DNA of 64,000 bases from Luteolibacter flavescens. Its GTDB lineage: Bacteria > Verrucomicrobiota > Verrucomicrobiia > Verrucomicrobiales > Akkermansiaceae. Under the pieces are notes generated by a model. That model was not told the DNA's origin. It was given only the letters and a program-made list of their open reading frames with translations, and ran no database searches. The position numbers and the translations under genes were made by a program. Each line of letters starts with the position of its first letter. Positions within the stretch are counted from its first letter, which is position 1. Of this stretch, positions 1 through 9,013 are shown in pieces. The DNA lies in NCBI RefSeq assembly GCF_025950085.1, contig NZ_JAPDDS010000011.1, positions 124,001 through 188,000 on the forward strand, read 5' to 3'.

Positions 1-11
1 TTTCGGAGGCC

Positions 12-452
12 ATGAGGCGCGAGATCTGGCCGCCTAAGCCTGAGCCAGAGAAGAAAGAATCCCCGTATGCTCAAGCTGAGGTCTCATTCAAGACAAGCGC
101 CTCCGAGAAAGCCATTCACGAAGAGCTTATGAAGTTCATGACGGCTAATCCCAAGGCCACCGTTCTAGCTCTCACGATCCGGGACACGGGACCCAAAGCG
201 CGACAGCATCACCGGATCGTTTTCGACCGGAGCAAGGGCAAGCTGCTCGTGATGCGGAGGACTGAACCTCGCTCACTCGATTTGTCCGACTTTCACACTT
301 GGACATGCTTCCACGTTGGAGAGGCGGGATTCAAAACGGAGATCCCTTGGATTGACGAAAAGGTGTTCAGTTACTCGAAATACCCAGCAGACCCACGGGC
401 CGAATTGCCGCTGAGCTATCCAGAAGAGGAAGATTTGGTACAGTGGCCCTGA
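12..452 (+). CDS. Hypothetical protein, 146 aa
   Basis: I do not recognise this protein. It begins MRREIWPPKPEPEKK with a charged, proline-rich, probably disordered N-terminus (about residues 1-35). A mixed alpha/beta body follows, with VLALTIRDTG and RIVFDRSKGKLLVMRRTEPRS, which reads like a small soluble fold. No signal peptide or membrane segment is visible. A GGAGG sits only two bases before the ATG, too close to be a good ribosome site, and the frame is open to the window edge, so the true start may lie upstream and the gene may be truncated here. It belongs to the small accessory region 1-2 kb. Confidence 0.55.
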   Translation: MRREIWPPKPEPEKKESPYAQAEVSFKTSASEKAIHEELMKFMTANPKATVLALTIRDTGPKARQHHRIVFDRSKGKLLVMRRTEPRSLDLSDFHTWTCFHVGEAGFKTEIPWIDEKVFSYSKYPADPRAELPLSYPEEEDLVQWP

Positions 453-522
453 TGGGTCTTCCCCCAAAATGCATAAATACCGAATTATTGTCGTTCTGCC
501 AAAACGGCGCTAGCCTACGATC

Positions 523-669
523 ATGCCAGACCAACCAACAGAGAAAGAGCCGTCCGCATTCGAGAAGATGCGAGCGCTGGCGGCGCAGGTAGTCAGCACG
601 CCAAAGAGCGAAGTGGACAAGCGCGACAAGGAATGGCGTGCGAAGAAAGACGCCAAGCGGAAGGCTTAA
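523..669 (+). CDS. Small basic protein, 48 aa
   Basis: This short ORF starts MPDQPTEKEPSAFEKM and ends with a lysine/arginine-rich helix containing the pattern PKSEVDKRDKEW. That PKSEVDKR-x-W pattern resembles small uncharacterised proteins I associate with mobile DNA in diverse bacteria, but no function is known to me. The upstream 70 bp are AT-rich, with a possible promoter (TTGTCG, 17 bp, TAGCCT). Its stop overlaps the stop of the convergent minus-strand gene ending at 666. Coding is supported by the amphipathic, highly charged composition only. Confidence 0.5.
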   Translation: MPDQPTEKEPSAFEKMRALAAQVVSTPKSEVDKRDKEWRAKKDAKRKA

Positions 670-875
670 CCGAGAATTTCGGCACTCACCTTCACGCGGT
701 GATTGTGCCGCACTAGAGCGAGGATCTTCTTTCCTGTCTCAGTGGGAACGAACCCAGAACCGTGGCAAGTCTCGCAATCGGTGCATGAGTCACGCTCTGA
801 ATCGTAGGTGCCACAGCGCCCCATGCAAGAGGGGCAAACCTCTTCCAGTTCGGGTAGCTTTTCCAAAGCGTTCAT
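666..875 (-). CDS. Small Cys-rich zinc-ribbon-like protein, 69 aa
   Basis: The protein contains two CxxC knuckles, CPSCMGRCG and CTDCETCHGSG, similar to the DnaJ-type CxxCxGxG zinc repeats (residues about 14-42). A helical tail follows (ETGKKILALVRHNH). No signal peptide is seen. Its ATG overlaps the stop of the upstream HEPN-like gene (ATGA), which indicates translational coupling and a functional link. It may be a zinc-binding partner of that protein. The specific function is unknown. Confidence 0.6.
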   Translation of the reverse strand: MNALEKLPELEEVCPSCMGRCGTYDSERDSCTDCETCHGSGFVPTETGKKILALVRHNHRVKVSAEILG

Positions 876-1801
876 GGGTTGTCAGTAAGCCATAAATCCA
901 CCTCGCACACAAGGTCAATTGCGAGGTCTATGGCAGGATTTTTATGTTCTCTAACGGAAGAACCGGTCAATTTTATTGGCTCCTTTTCGAGCAGCGAAAC
1001 GAATGGTGCGAAGCAAGCTTCATTTGCTAAAATAGACTGACGTTTTATAAACTCATCGTCCACAAATCCCCGCTTATGAACAAAAATGTTCCGGACCGAT
1101 TGAAGAGCCAACAGTCGCAAATCATCCATTATCCCCATGATCTTGGGGCTTTTCGAGAATCCTAGTTCGTATGTGAACCGCATTCCATCAAGCGTCCTGA
1201 ATCCCGTTTTGCGATCCACACCAAGAACCGGATCTTTTCGGTGTTTGTTCATCATGATGCCAGCTTCAAACCCCGGCTTTAGCTGACACGCGCCATCCCA
1301 AACCATCTCAACAAGCATTTCAAAGGAGGTCCAAGTTTCGACCACAACTGCCTGCAATACCGCTTGCAGTCCATCGATCATTCTCTGGTCCCCAGTATCC
1401 ATAAGAACCCCAAGAGCCACTTGATTCAAGGTTGCGGGACTTGGATCTCCAGCCAGCAACCTCTTGGACATGTCATTCATGTAAATTACTCGGAGTTGTT
1501 CCTTATGATCGTAAACCGCCTGGTTGAACTCAGGAGCTTCTGGCCTGAGTCGCAGATCATTAAATCCGGATATGAGGGGATAATCTTCGGACTTGTGTAG
1601 CTCGGCCAGAGCGAGGCAATCGCACCTCTCCCAAGCAATGGTTGAGCCAGCTATTAGAGGCGGCATATACGCTAGCGTGTGAACTCTCGCCATGTTGCCG
1701 ATGAAAGCGTTAAACGCTTCGCGAATTGGACCAAAGCTTGGTCCAATTGCGGGAGTAGCCCTTTGGTATTTTTCGACAGAACAGAAATCAGCGGCATCCA
1801 C
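872..1801 (-). CDS. Predicted HEPN-domain protein, 309 aa
   Basis: No overall family is recognised, but residues 237-242 read RNIFVH, followed by KRGFVDDEF. This matches the R-x4-H motif and downstream pattern of HEPN-type ribonuclease/toxin-like domains, here embedded in a long helical stretch (about residues 140-265). The first 130 residues are unassigned. There is no signal or membrane segment. Base composition is visibly more AT-rich than the neighbouring chromosomal genes, consistent with transfer. The downstream Cys-rich gene overlaps by ATGA. HEPN proteins are often RNases in defence or toxin systems. Whether this one is active cannot be told from sequence alone. Confidence 0.6.
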   Translation of the reverse strand: MDAADFCSVEKYQRATPAIGPSFGPIREAFNAFIGNMARVHTLAYMPPLIAGSTIAWERCDCLALAELHKSEDYPLISGFNDLRLRPEAPEFNQAVYDHKEQLRVIYMNDMSKRLLAGDPSPATLNQVALGVLMDTGDQRMIDGLQAVLQAVVVETWTSFEMLVEMVWDGACQLKPGFEAGIMMNKHRKDPVLGVDRKTGFRTLDGMRFTYELGFSKSPKIMGIMDDLRLLALQSVRNIFVHKRGFVDDEFIKRQSILANEACFAPFVSLLEKEPIKLTGSSVREHKNPAIDLAIDLVCEVDLWLTDNP

Positions 1802-1977
1802 CCATGCAATATGCCCTCATCCATTTACTGAGGCAAGTATATTATCGCCCAAAAAAGCGCCAAATCTAAAGGCAGGAAGAAAATCCCGATTCAGAAAATT
1901 TCGCGGGATTTCGCGGTTCGATCTTTCTTTGTCCGATGCCCGTGCGGTGGCTACAATTCAAAGTGAAATGCTCTAGG

Positions 1978-2042
1978 CAGCCGAGGACTTCGAGGTTGAG
2001 GAACTCGTCTCGGGAGCAGGAGTTGAAGCCCTCGATCTGTTC
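1978..2042 (-). pseudogene. Remnant of an IS3-type transposase (OrfB, rve domain)
   Basis: The reverse strand encodes, without interruption, EQIEGFNSCSRDEFLNLEVL. This matches the C-terminal part of the IS3-family integrase core, typically ESFN-x-x-x-RDEFLN-x-E-x-F. Only about 22 codons remain, with no flanking transposase sequence or terminal repeats, so this is a relic. It suggests past rearrangement between the accessory region and the autotransporter gene. Confidence 0.5.
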
Positions 2043-2158
2043 CGGGTGTGTCGTTTTCTTTTCATGATGAGAGTCGAACCCGGCAGGCGCCGGGGACTCT
2101 CATTGCAGACGATTCAATTTTCGGGGAGCACGCCCTCTGATCTTATATCAACCTCTCT

Positions 2159-2218
2159 GCCCAAAGAAAGCGACCACCCCCGGAGCATGGTGAATACCGG
2201 GGATGGCCGCCTTTGGGC
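2159..2218. terminator. Imperfect stem-loop after the autotransporter gene
   Basis: Outer arms GCCCAAAG/CTTTGGGC and inner arms CCCCGG/CCGGGG form a long imperfect hairpin about 30 bp past the stop of the minus-strand surface protein gene. There is no clear U-tract, so it may be a 3' stabiliser or a REP-like palindrome rather than a classical intrinsic terminator. Confidence 0.4.
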
Positions 2219-2246
2219 TGTTAGATGGATCTATCTCGCCATGGTA

Positions 2247-5200
2247 TCACGGGGCTGTGACCGTGGCGCGGAGGAAGCCCTTGCCGGGCAGACCATTCGA
2301 GCCGCCGAGGCTGAAGCTGCGATAGCTGTAGCCGCTGCCTGCGGGTGGCAGGTCGGTGGTGATGGCGGTCGGCACTGGATTCACCGTGGCGGGGAAGCCA
2401 TTCAGATTGGTGCTGCCCTGGATGGAGTAGGTGATCCCGTCGGCCACGGAGGCGGCCGTGGATGGAGAGCCGGTGCCAAAGGATCCGGCTCCGGTGCGGA
2501 TGGCGGCGGTGAGGATCAGCTCCTTGTTGGTATCTCCGTCGAAATCGCTATCGACGGCGAAGGAGTAGATCTTCACCCGGATGCTGCCGTTGTTCGGGTG
2601 GCCCCCGAAGGCGAACTCGGTGAGGTTGTCCACGCCGTCCTTGTCCGGGTCCGCGGTCTGGCCGATGATGGCCGGGTCGGTGACTCCGGGGAAGAAGGAG
2701 TCGATCCACGTGGCATACGGGGATGCAGCATTCGCACTCGTCACGCTGAGCAGGCCCTCGCCGCTGATCAGCGGGGTCTCGAAGTCGGCTCCGAGCGAGG
2801 CGACCGATCCGGGGCGGCCCCACTTGCCTACGGCCTGCGGTGCTCCATTGATGAACAATTGGTCGACCACGTCCGTGCCCGCCGCCGTGAGGATCAGCAT
2901 GCCACCGGTCTGGAGACGAACGTCCGCGCCATCGGCAAAGGTCGAGGCGACGTTGATGGCCAGCGTGCCTTGGGAGACGGTGGTGTCGCCCTGGTGGCCG
3001 ATGGCTCCGGTGATGGTCTGGAAGCCGCTGCCGGTCTTCGTGATGCCGAGCGCACCGCCGGTCGAGCCGGTGAAGGTGGCCGAGGTGTTGTTGTCGCCGA
3101 TGGTCAGGGTGGCGGCGCTGCTGGCGGTGACGAGGCCGCTTCCATTCAGCCCGTTGATGGTGTCGCTGTGTCCGGCGAGGTTTAGCGTGCCGTTGTTCGT
3201 GACGCTGCCCTTCGATGCACCGTTCGGAATCTGGTTCGGCGCGCCGATGACCAGGGTGGTGCCTGCGCCGATGGTGGTGTCGCCCGCGTAGTCATTCGCG
3301 CTCGCGGTCTGGTTCGCCAGCGTGATGGCCACGGTGGAGGGATTCAGCTCAAAGCCGAGCGGTCCCGTCACCTTGCCGGTCAGGCGAGCCGAGCCGGTAT
3401 TGGTGAAGAGCGCGCGGGAAAGACTCGCCGTGATGGTGCCGGAGAAAGTGTGGCCCGAGGTATCCAATCGGATGCCCGGCTGATCGGTCCCCAGCGCAGT
3501 ATTGAAGGTGATGGCATTCGCCACCGTGTAGCCGTTCATCGTGTCCAGCAGGATGCCTGCCTTGTCCGTGGCGGTCTCACCGATGATGATGGGGCCGGTG
3601 CCCCAGGGGCTGCTGACGATCGCTCCGGCTGGTCCATTCGTCACGGGGGTGCCCGTGATGCGGAGACGCGTGCCGGAGGATGTGCCATTCGCCAGCACGA
3701 GTCCACCGGCGAAGGTGTTCGGAACGTCGAGCCCGAAGGGCGTGACGCCGCTGTTCGCATTCCGGATCAGGACTCGCACCGCTTTCGACGGGCCATTGAG
3801 GATGCGGGTGACGATGGTATTGCCCAGACCCGGTGCAGAGAGGGTGGTGGTGCCTGCGCCCGCGCTGGTGTCCGTGATGGATGCCGTGATCGCTCCGCCG
3901 GCCACGTTGTTGAAGGAGGCGTTGAAACCATTCAAGTCGAGCACGCCGGTGCCGTTCACGGTCAGCAGCGGGCTGACGCCGAATGCCGCCGCATTGCCTG
4001 CCTTCAGCGTGCCCTCGGAGATCGTCGTGTTGCCAGTGTAGTTGCTACCACCAGAGAGCAGCCAGGTGCTGGTGCCGTTCTTGATGAGGGTGGTCGCACC
4101 GGAGGTGCCCGGATTGTTGATCGGGCCGGTCACCTGGTTTCCCGCCGCCGTGCCGGAGAGCACGACGTTGGTGGAGAAGGTGGCATTGGCCGTGTAGCCG
4201 CCGACCAGATAGTTCGCCGAGGTCGGGTTTAGGGTCAGAGTACCGCCGCCGGAGACGTTGTTGATCGGGCCGGTGGCCAGCGAGTAGCCGTTGCCGCCGG
4301 TCACGTTCACCGTGGTGGTGTTCACGTCGTAGCCGGTGGGAGCGATGGTCAGGACATTGCCCGTGCCGGTGCCGAGGTTGTTCACGTCGAAGGTGACGTT
4401 CGCGCTACCCATGCCGCCGATGGCATTGCCGCCGGCGAAGGTGACGGGGGCCTCCGAGCGGAGCTGGAGAATGCCACCGGAGTTCAGGATCAGCGGTTGC
4501 AGGGCGGTGCGCTCCACGGAGAGAGCCGAGGAGATGCCGGAGACGGTGTTGCCCGCGTTGGCCTGCAGTTGCAGCACGCCGCCGGAGTTGATGACGGTGC
4601 GGCTGGCGGAGGCAGCGGGGCGGCCGGTGTTGTTGCCGGAGAGCACCACGGTCGCGCCGTTGTTCACGGTCAGCGTTCCGTCGAAGGTATTGGCCCCGGT
4701 CAGCGTCAGCAGCCCGGCACCGGCGTTCAGGGAGCCGGTGAAGGTATTGTCGCCGTTCAGGACGATCGAGTTGCCACCGCCGGTTGTGAGACTGATCGAG
4801 TCGGTGCCGTTGTCGGCGATGATGGAATTCACCACCAGCGGGTTTGCCGCGCTGTCATTGGTCAGGTTCAGCGTGTTGTAGAGCGTGGTGACCTGTCCTT
4901 GGTTCACAGCGCTACCGAGCACGAGGCTGCCAGCCGCGGGTGCCTGCCAGATGTATCCGCCGGTGCCTTCGCCCACCATGAGCACGTCGGAGGCATTCGC
5001 GGGCGAGATGGTCGCGGAACCCGCGGAAGCATCCATCTGCAGGAAGCCAATGTGCGTCAGCGGGGAATTGGCTAGCGTGATATTGCCCGTGGTGCCGCCA
5101 TTCACGATGCGGACGATGGCGCCGGCATTGTCCGGGATGGAGCTCGGCCCCAGACGGGTGATGTCGGAGTAGCCACCGGCGTAGGGAACGATGGGGCCGT

Positions 5201-7751
5201 CGAAGTCATCCGTGGCATTTGTGGCGAGCACCGGCTTGCCGGCGACCATCACGCGCGCCCATGGAAGGATGCCGTTGATGTTGTAGTTGTCCGTCTTGGC
5301 GATGCCGCTCGCGCCGAGGACCAGCGAGGAACCTGCATTGGCCGTCACGTTGCGGAGCTGGATGGTGGAGTTTCCGCTGCTACGCGTGATGTAGCTGGTC
5401 TTGCCCGGGGCGAGGTTGGTGGAAGAGACGATCTCGTCGTGGCTGCCGCCGGAGAGATCGATCGTGCCGCCATTCATGTTCAGCGCACCGTCGGAGAGCT
5501 TCGAGTCATTGTGGACGGAGTAGTCGAGACGGAGCGTGCCTTCAGTGACGGTGGTGCTGCCGGTGTTCGTATTGCTGCCGGAAAGGGTCCAGATGCCGAG
5601 ACCGCCGTCCTTGAAGACGTTCACCGGGTTCGTGCCGTCGGTGATGGGACCGGAGACGGAGCCGGTCGATGCCCCGCGGAAATTGAAGCCCCGGTTGGCC
5701 ACATTCGAGGAGAGGGTGCCGGTCAGGCTGAGGTGACCTGCACTTGAGAGGAAAGTGGTGCCGCCGCCGCCGGTGGTCGCGACGATGCTGCCAGCGATGG
5801 TGTTGTTGCCCGCCTTGTTGATGATGGCACCTTCGCCCGGGAGGGGCGTGCCGACGATGACGGCATTGCCATCGTAGCTGGTGAAGAAGGAGAAATCCGG
5901 GGACAACGAGATATCGCCGCCGGTGCCATCCAGCACCAGCGAGCTGAGGCTGGCGGGATTCGCCGTGGGGACCACCGTCACGGACTTCGGTCCCACGCCG
6001 AGTGCGGCCGCGCTCGTGATGACCAGGTCGCCGGTATTCACCGTCACGTTGCCGGTGAAGGTGTTGTTGCCGGAGAGCGTCCAGAGGCCGGTGCCGTTGT
6101 TTTTGACCACCGAGGTGCGGTTGACCACTCCCGCCACGGTGATGATGGCGCCGGCAGTGCCGGCTCCCGAGGTGGCCGGGGTCACGGTGACGACACGCGT
6201 GCCGGTATTGATCGCGGTCACGGTGGTGCCGGAGGCGATGCCCGTGCCGGAGATGGCAGCGCCGACCGTGATGCCATCGACCGAGGCCAGCGTGATGGTG
6301 GTGGCGGCCGCAGCGAAATTCGCGCCAAGGGTGGTGGAGCCCGTGGTGGTATTGTCCTGGATTTGGCCGGAAATTTCACCCGTGCCAGCGGTGGAGCCGT
6401 TCAGGGAGAGCGCCCTGCTGCCGAGTCCGCTCGCGGTGACATTGCCGGTGATCTTCAGCAGGCCGGTGCCGGAGTGGTTGATGCCACCGGTGCCGCTGGT
6501 GCCGCCGAGGTCGAAGGTGCGGTTGGTCGTCTCACCCGTGCCAGTGTAGAGCAGGGTGCCTGCGGTGCCACCGGTGCCGAGGGAGATGAGGGCATTCGTG
6601 CCGAGCGGGCCGGATGCGCCGGAGTTGTTGATCGAGGCGACGCTGATATTGCCGCCCATGATGCGGGTCGCGCCGGAGTAGGAGTTGTTTCCCGAGAGCA
6701 CCAAGGTGCCGCCACCGACCTTCGTAAGCGGGCGCGATCCGCCGCTCTCCGAGATGATGCCGGTCATGTAAACGGGTCCGGCATTCGTGCCGACGATGCC
6801 GTCGCCCGCTCCCGTCATCTCGCCTGCGAGGGTGATGGGGCCGGTCCAGGTATTGCCCGCGGTATCCAGACGGAACTGCCCGAGAGATTCGCCCGTGTCT
6901 CCGCCGCCCAGGGTGATCGCGGCATGGTGGATGCCAGCCGTGGAGAAGAAGGTGGCGTGTGGCAACACGTTGATGGTGGCGGCTGCGTTGTCAGGGCCAT
7001 TCATCCAGACGCGGCCGGCTCCTGCGGTGGCGCCTACACCGATGTTCCAGGTACCGGTGAAGTTCGAGTGGTCGCCATTCAGCATCACCGAATTCGCGAC
7101 GGTGCCGAGCGCCGTGACATTCACGGTTCCCGCGCCGCTGAGCGCGGTGCTGATGCCGGTGAAGGTGACGTTGGCCTTGTTGAGATTGAGCGTCGCGTTG
7201 TTCACCACCGGGCCCACGCCGAGGGAGCCCTCGTGGCTGGCGATAAGAGTGCCCGCGTTGATGGTGGTGCCGCCGGAGTAGCTGCTCCCCGCCGCGCCAT
7301 TGAGATTCAGGGTGCCCGCGCCGGCCTTCGTCAGCGAACTGGCGGTGCCCGTGTTGTTCGCCAGCGTCTCGCCGATGGTGGCGGTGTCGGCAGCATTCAT
7401 CACCGTAAAGGTGCTCGCGAGATCGTTCGAAAGGATGAGCTGTCCAGCACCCGCGCTGCTGATGCTGAAGCCGGAGACGCCGAAGGTGATGTCATTGACG
7501 ATGTTGTTCGTCGTCACATTGATCGACTCCGGCGTGCCGGAACTGCCGTCGAAGACCGCGTCCGCATTCTGAGTCCAGACGACGCCACCGGGGTTCCAGT
7601 TTCCATTGCCCGCGGCGGTGCTCCAGTCATTGGAGGGGCCCGCGGAATTCCACGTGAGAGGGGCGGATTGGACGGCCAGGGTCAGGGCCGTGGTTAACAA
7701 CGAAAGACGCGCCGCCGGGGCCAGCGGGAGGCATGAGGAAGGGAGTTTCAC
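2247..7751 (-). CDS. Giant autotransporter-associated beta-strand-repeat surface protein, 1834 aa
   Basis: A Sec signal is visible (LSLLTTALTLAVQSA, residues about 17-31). It is followed by about 1500 residues rich in Gly, Thr, Asn and Ser with recurring units such as GTLTLSGNNTFTG and GNTTISEGTLKAGN, the autotransporter-associated beta-strand repeat (TIGR02601/PATR type), predicted to stack into a beta-helix. No outer-membrane barrel is seen. The C-terminus instead has a DPDKDGVDNLTEFAFGG module followed by about 130 residues, a layout common in Verrucomicrobia secreted proteins. The start is GTG at 7751; no Shine-Dalgarno precedes it. Likely an exported, surface-attached adhesin or scaffold. 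It is divergent from the glycan-degradation genes and shares their control region, so it may be co-regulated. Confidence 0.85.
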   Translation of the reverse strand: MKLPSSCLPLAPAARLSLLTTALTLAVQSAPLTWNSAGPSNDWSTAAGNGNWNPGGVVWTQNADAVFDGSSGTPESINVTTNNIVNDITFGVSGFSISSAGAGQLILSNDLASTFTVMNAADTATIGETLANNTGTASSLTKAGAGTLNLNGAAGSSYSGGTTINAGTLIASHEGSLGVGPVVNNATLNLNKANVTFTGISTALSGAGTVNVTALGTVANSVMLNGDHSNFTGTWNIGVGATAGAGRVWMNGPDNAAATINVLPHATFFSTAGIHHAAITLGGGDTGESLGQFRLDTAGNTWTGPITLAGEMTGAGDGIVGTNAGPVYMTGIISESGGSRPLTKVGGGTLVLSGNNSYSGATRIMGGNISVASINNSGASGPLGTNALISLGTGGTAGTLLYTGTGETTNRTFDLGGTSGTGGINHSGTGLLKITGNVTASGLGSRALSLNGSTAGTGEISGQIQDNTTTGSTTLGANFAAAATTITLASVDGITVGAAISGTGIASGTTVTAINTGTRVVTVTPATSGAGTAGAIITVAGVVNRTSVVKNNGTGLWTLSGNNTFTGNVTVNTGDLVITSAAALGVGPKSVTVVPTANPASLSSLVLDGTGGDISLSPDFSFFTSYDGNAVIVGTPLPGEGAIINKAGNNTIAGSIVATTGGGGTTFLSSAGHLSLTGTLSSNVANRGFNFRGASTGSVSGPITDGTNPVNVFKDGGLGIWTLSGSNTNTGSTTVTEGTLRLDYSVHNDSKLSDGALNMNGGTIDLSGGSHDEIVSSTNLAPGKTSYITRSSGNSTIQLRNVTANAGSSLVLGASGIAKTDNYNINGILPWARVMVAGKPVLATNATDDFDGPIVPYAGGYSDITRLGPSSIPDNAGAIVRIVNGGTTGNITLANSPLTHIGFLQMDASAGSATISPANASDVLMVGEGTGGYIWQAPAAGSLVLGSAVNQGQVTTLYNTLNLTNDSAANPLVVNSIIADNGTDSISLTTGGGNSIVLNGDNTFTGSLNAGAGLLTLTGANTFDGTLTVNNGATVVLSGNNTGRPAASASRTVINSGGVLQLQANAGNTVSGISSALSVERTALQPLILNSGGILQLRSEAPVTFAGGNAIGGMGSANVTFDVNNLGTGTGNVLTIAPTGYDVNTTTVNVTGGNGYSLATGPINNVSGGGTLTLNPTSANYLVGGYTANATFSTNVVLSGTAAGNQVTGPINNPGTSGATTLIKNGTSTWLLSGGSNYTGNTTISEGTLKAGNAAAFGVSPLLTVNGTGVLDLNGFNASFNNVAGGAITASITDTSAGAGTTTLSAPGLGNTIVTRILNGPSKAVRVLIRNANSGVTPFGLDVPNTFAGGLVLANGTSSGTRLRITGTPVTNGPAGAIVSSPWGTGPIIIGETATDKAGILLDTMNGYTVANAITFNTALGTDQPGIRLDTSGHTFSGTITASLSRALFTNTGSARLTGKVTGPLGFELNPSTVAITLANQTASANDYAGDTTIGAGTTLVIGAPNQIPNGASKGSVTNNGTLNLAGHSDTINGLNGSGLVTASSAATLTIGDNNTSATFTGSTGGALGITKTGSGFQTITGAIGHQGDTTVSQGTLAINVASTFADGADVRLQTGGMLILTAAGTDVVDQLFINGAPQAVGKWGRPGSVASLGADFETPLISGEGLLSVTSANAASPYATWIDSFFPGVTDPAIIGQTADPDKDGVDNLTEFAFGGHPNNGSIRVKIYSFAVDSDFDGDTNKELILTAAIRTGAGSFGTGSPSTAASVADGITYSIQGSTNLNGFPATVNPVPTAITTDLPPAGSGYSYRSFSLGGSNGLPGKGFLRATVTAP

Positions 7752-8290
7752 GAGTCTTGGGTTCGTTTGGGTTAGTTAACAAAATGCCCGAGATTCTTTC
7801 AGGCAGTCATACGACTTTGTGTTTCGCAGATCGCTCCGGCAGGTCATTTCCTGTCATGGCGAATTTTGGCAGGATTTGGGAATCACCCTGCACTTGCATG
7901 CCTGATGAAACGTTGCTTGCCCGAGCTTGCGAGAAGGTTGGCACCGCACTTTCGGCCTACCCTTTTCCTAACGCCTCGGATTGACCTCCTAACCAAGGAC
8001 GGCATTTGCCCACCTGGACGCTGTGGCCGCGAGCAGCTCCGTCACGGCCGTTCTCCGGTGTCTCGATATCTCTTCACCATGGGAGTCAGACCCGGATCTC
8101 ACCGAGGAATCCGAAGACTGATAGATCAATCTCAGAGAAGGACACCCGCCCCGTTCAGGGTCTTGGTTGTACATCAATTGTACACCTCCACCGGCAACCG
8201 GGCTTCTTCCTCGGGTAACGTCCGTCGCTATGGATCGTCGGTGGATCACGGCAGATCCATCACCCCCCTTCCCCGATCACATCTTCTAAC
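7752..8290. other. 540-bp divergent intergenic control region
   Basis: No convincing gene lies here. The region separates the minus-strand surface protein from the plus-strand glycan operon and must hold both promoters. The one clear site is the TGTACA-N5-TGTACA dyad at 8168-8184. ORFs of up to 142 codons cross the region but overlap each other on both strands, have biased Arg/Pro/Ser composition, and show no recognisable motif. Confidence 0.5.
8168..8184. promoter_or_regulatory. Probable operator: TGTACA-N5-TGTACA
   Basis: Two TGTACA half-sites are separated by five bases, 107 bp before the start of the first operon gene. The same 17-bp architecture (TGTACC-N5-GGTACA) occurs at 21712-21728, right after the gene for the GntR/LacI-type regulator. 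The shared spacing and position suggest that this regulator binds both. Confidence 0.55.
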
Positions 8291-8959
8291 ATGATGTTCC
8301 GCCATCTCTTCCTCGTCCTCCTGTCCATTGCGGGCACCGCCCCTGCTCAGGACGCGTCCACGGTCTCGGTGCGCACGCTGGCCTTCGATCTGCCCGTCCC
8401 CGCCGTGGAGCTTTCCATGAAGCGCGAGGACGCTGAAGCAACCCAGACACTCGGCGTGCAGGTGAATCAATTCGGCACGCTGGCCAAGCTCGCACCGGGC
8501 ACCTATACGGCCAGTTCGGCGAGCTTCGCGTCGAAGGAAACTTTCAAACTCCCCGCGGGAGAGTCCGGCAGCTTCCTGCTGCTCGTCCTCTCGGACAAGA
8601 AGGGCCAGTGGAAGATCCTGCCCGTGGCGGATGATGCGTCGCGCTTCGCGGCGGGCGATCGCTTCATGATCAATGCCACGGTGGCACCGGTGGCCGTGCG
8701 CTTCGACAAGCAGCGCATCCGCCTCGATCCCGGTCGCTCGTCCTACTTCAAGAGCCCCGTGGGCAAGGCGGAGGGCGACAAGATCGAGATCGAGATGTTC
8801 CAGGAAGTGAAAGGCGCGCTGAAGCCCTTCAACTCCACCTACTGGCCGGTGGCGAAGGACCTCCGCACCGTGGTCCTCATCTACCCCGACCTCCGCACCG
8901 GCAAGCCCCGCGTCCGCAGTCTCGCGGACATGCCCGAGTCCGCCACCGCAGGAAACTGA
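8291..8959 (+). CDS. Small secreted protein of unknown function, 222 aa
   Basis: It starts MMFRHLFLVLLSIAGTAPAQ, a clear Sec signal cleaved near residue 20. The mature part is soluble, with beta-rich stretches (TVSVRTLAFDLPVPAVEL) and no recognised catalytic motif. It is the first gene of the plus-strand series and begins 107 bp after the TGTAC dyad. The next gene starts 54 bp later. Two adjacent ATG codons (8291, 8294) are possible starts. A role in envelope or glycan handling is inferred only from its position. Confidence 0.7.
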   Translation: MMFRHLFLVLLSIAGTAPAQDASTVSVRTLAFDLPVPAVELSMKREDAEATQTLGVQVNQFGTLAKLAPGTYTASSASFASKETFKLPAGESGSFLLLVLSDKKGQWKILPVADDASRFAAGDRFMINATVAPVAVRFDKQRIRLDPGRSSYFKSPVGKAEGDKIEIEMFQEVKGALKPFNSTYWPVAKDLRTVVLIYPDLRTGKPRVRSLADMPESATAGN

Positions 8960-9013
8960 TCCGCACGATTCCCTCCCTCCCGTTTCCCCCATCTCCACAT
9001 CCATCCCCTTCCC

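Larger units (their letters stand above)
1802..2246. other. Intergenic stretch with transposase scrap and stem-loop
   Basis: No intact gene is seen. The part next to the HEPN-like gene (1802-1970) is AT-rich and would hold its promoter. 1978-2042 is a transposase remnant and 2159-2218 is a stem-loop; both are listed separately. The rest (2043-2158) carries only unsupported short ORFs. Confidence 0.5.

Noticed and set aside
3450-7697. Long plus-strand ORFs of up to 444 codons opposite the 1834-aa surface protein
   Set aside because: They are antisense shadows: arginine/glycine/alanine-rich, without motifs. The minus-strand frame has a signal peptide and regular repeats.
2247-7751. Classical type V autotransporter
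   Set aside because: The beta-strand repeats fit, but no C-terminal outer-membrane barrel is present. The end is the Verrucomicrobia-type module.
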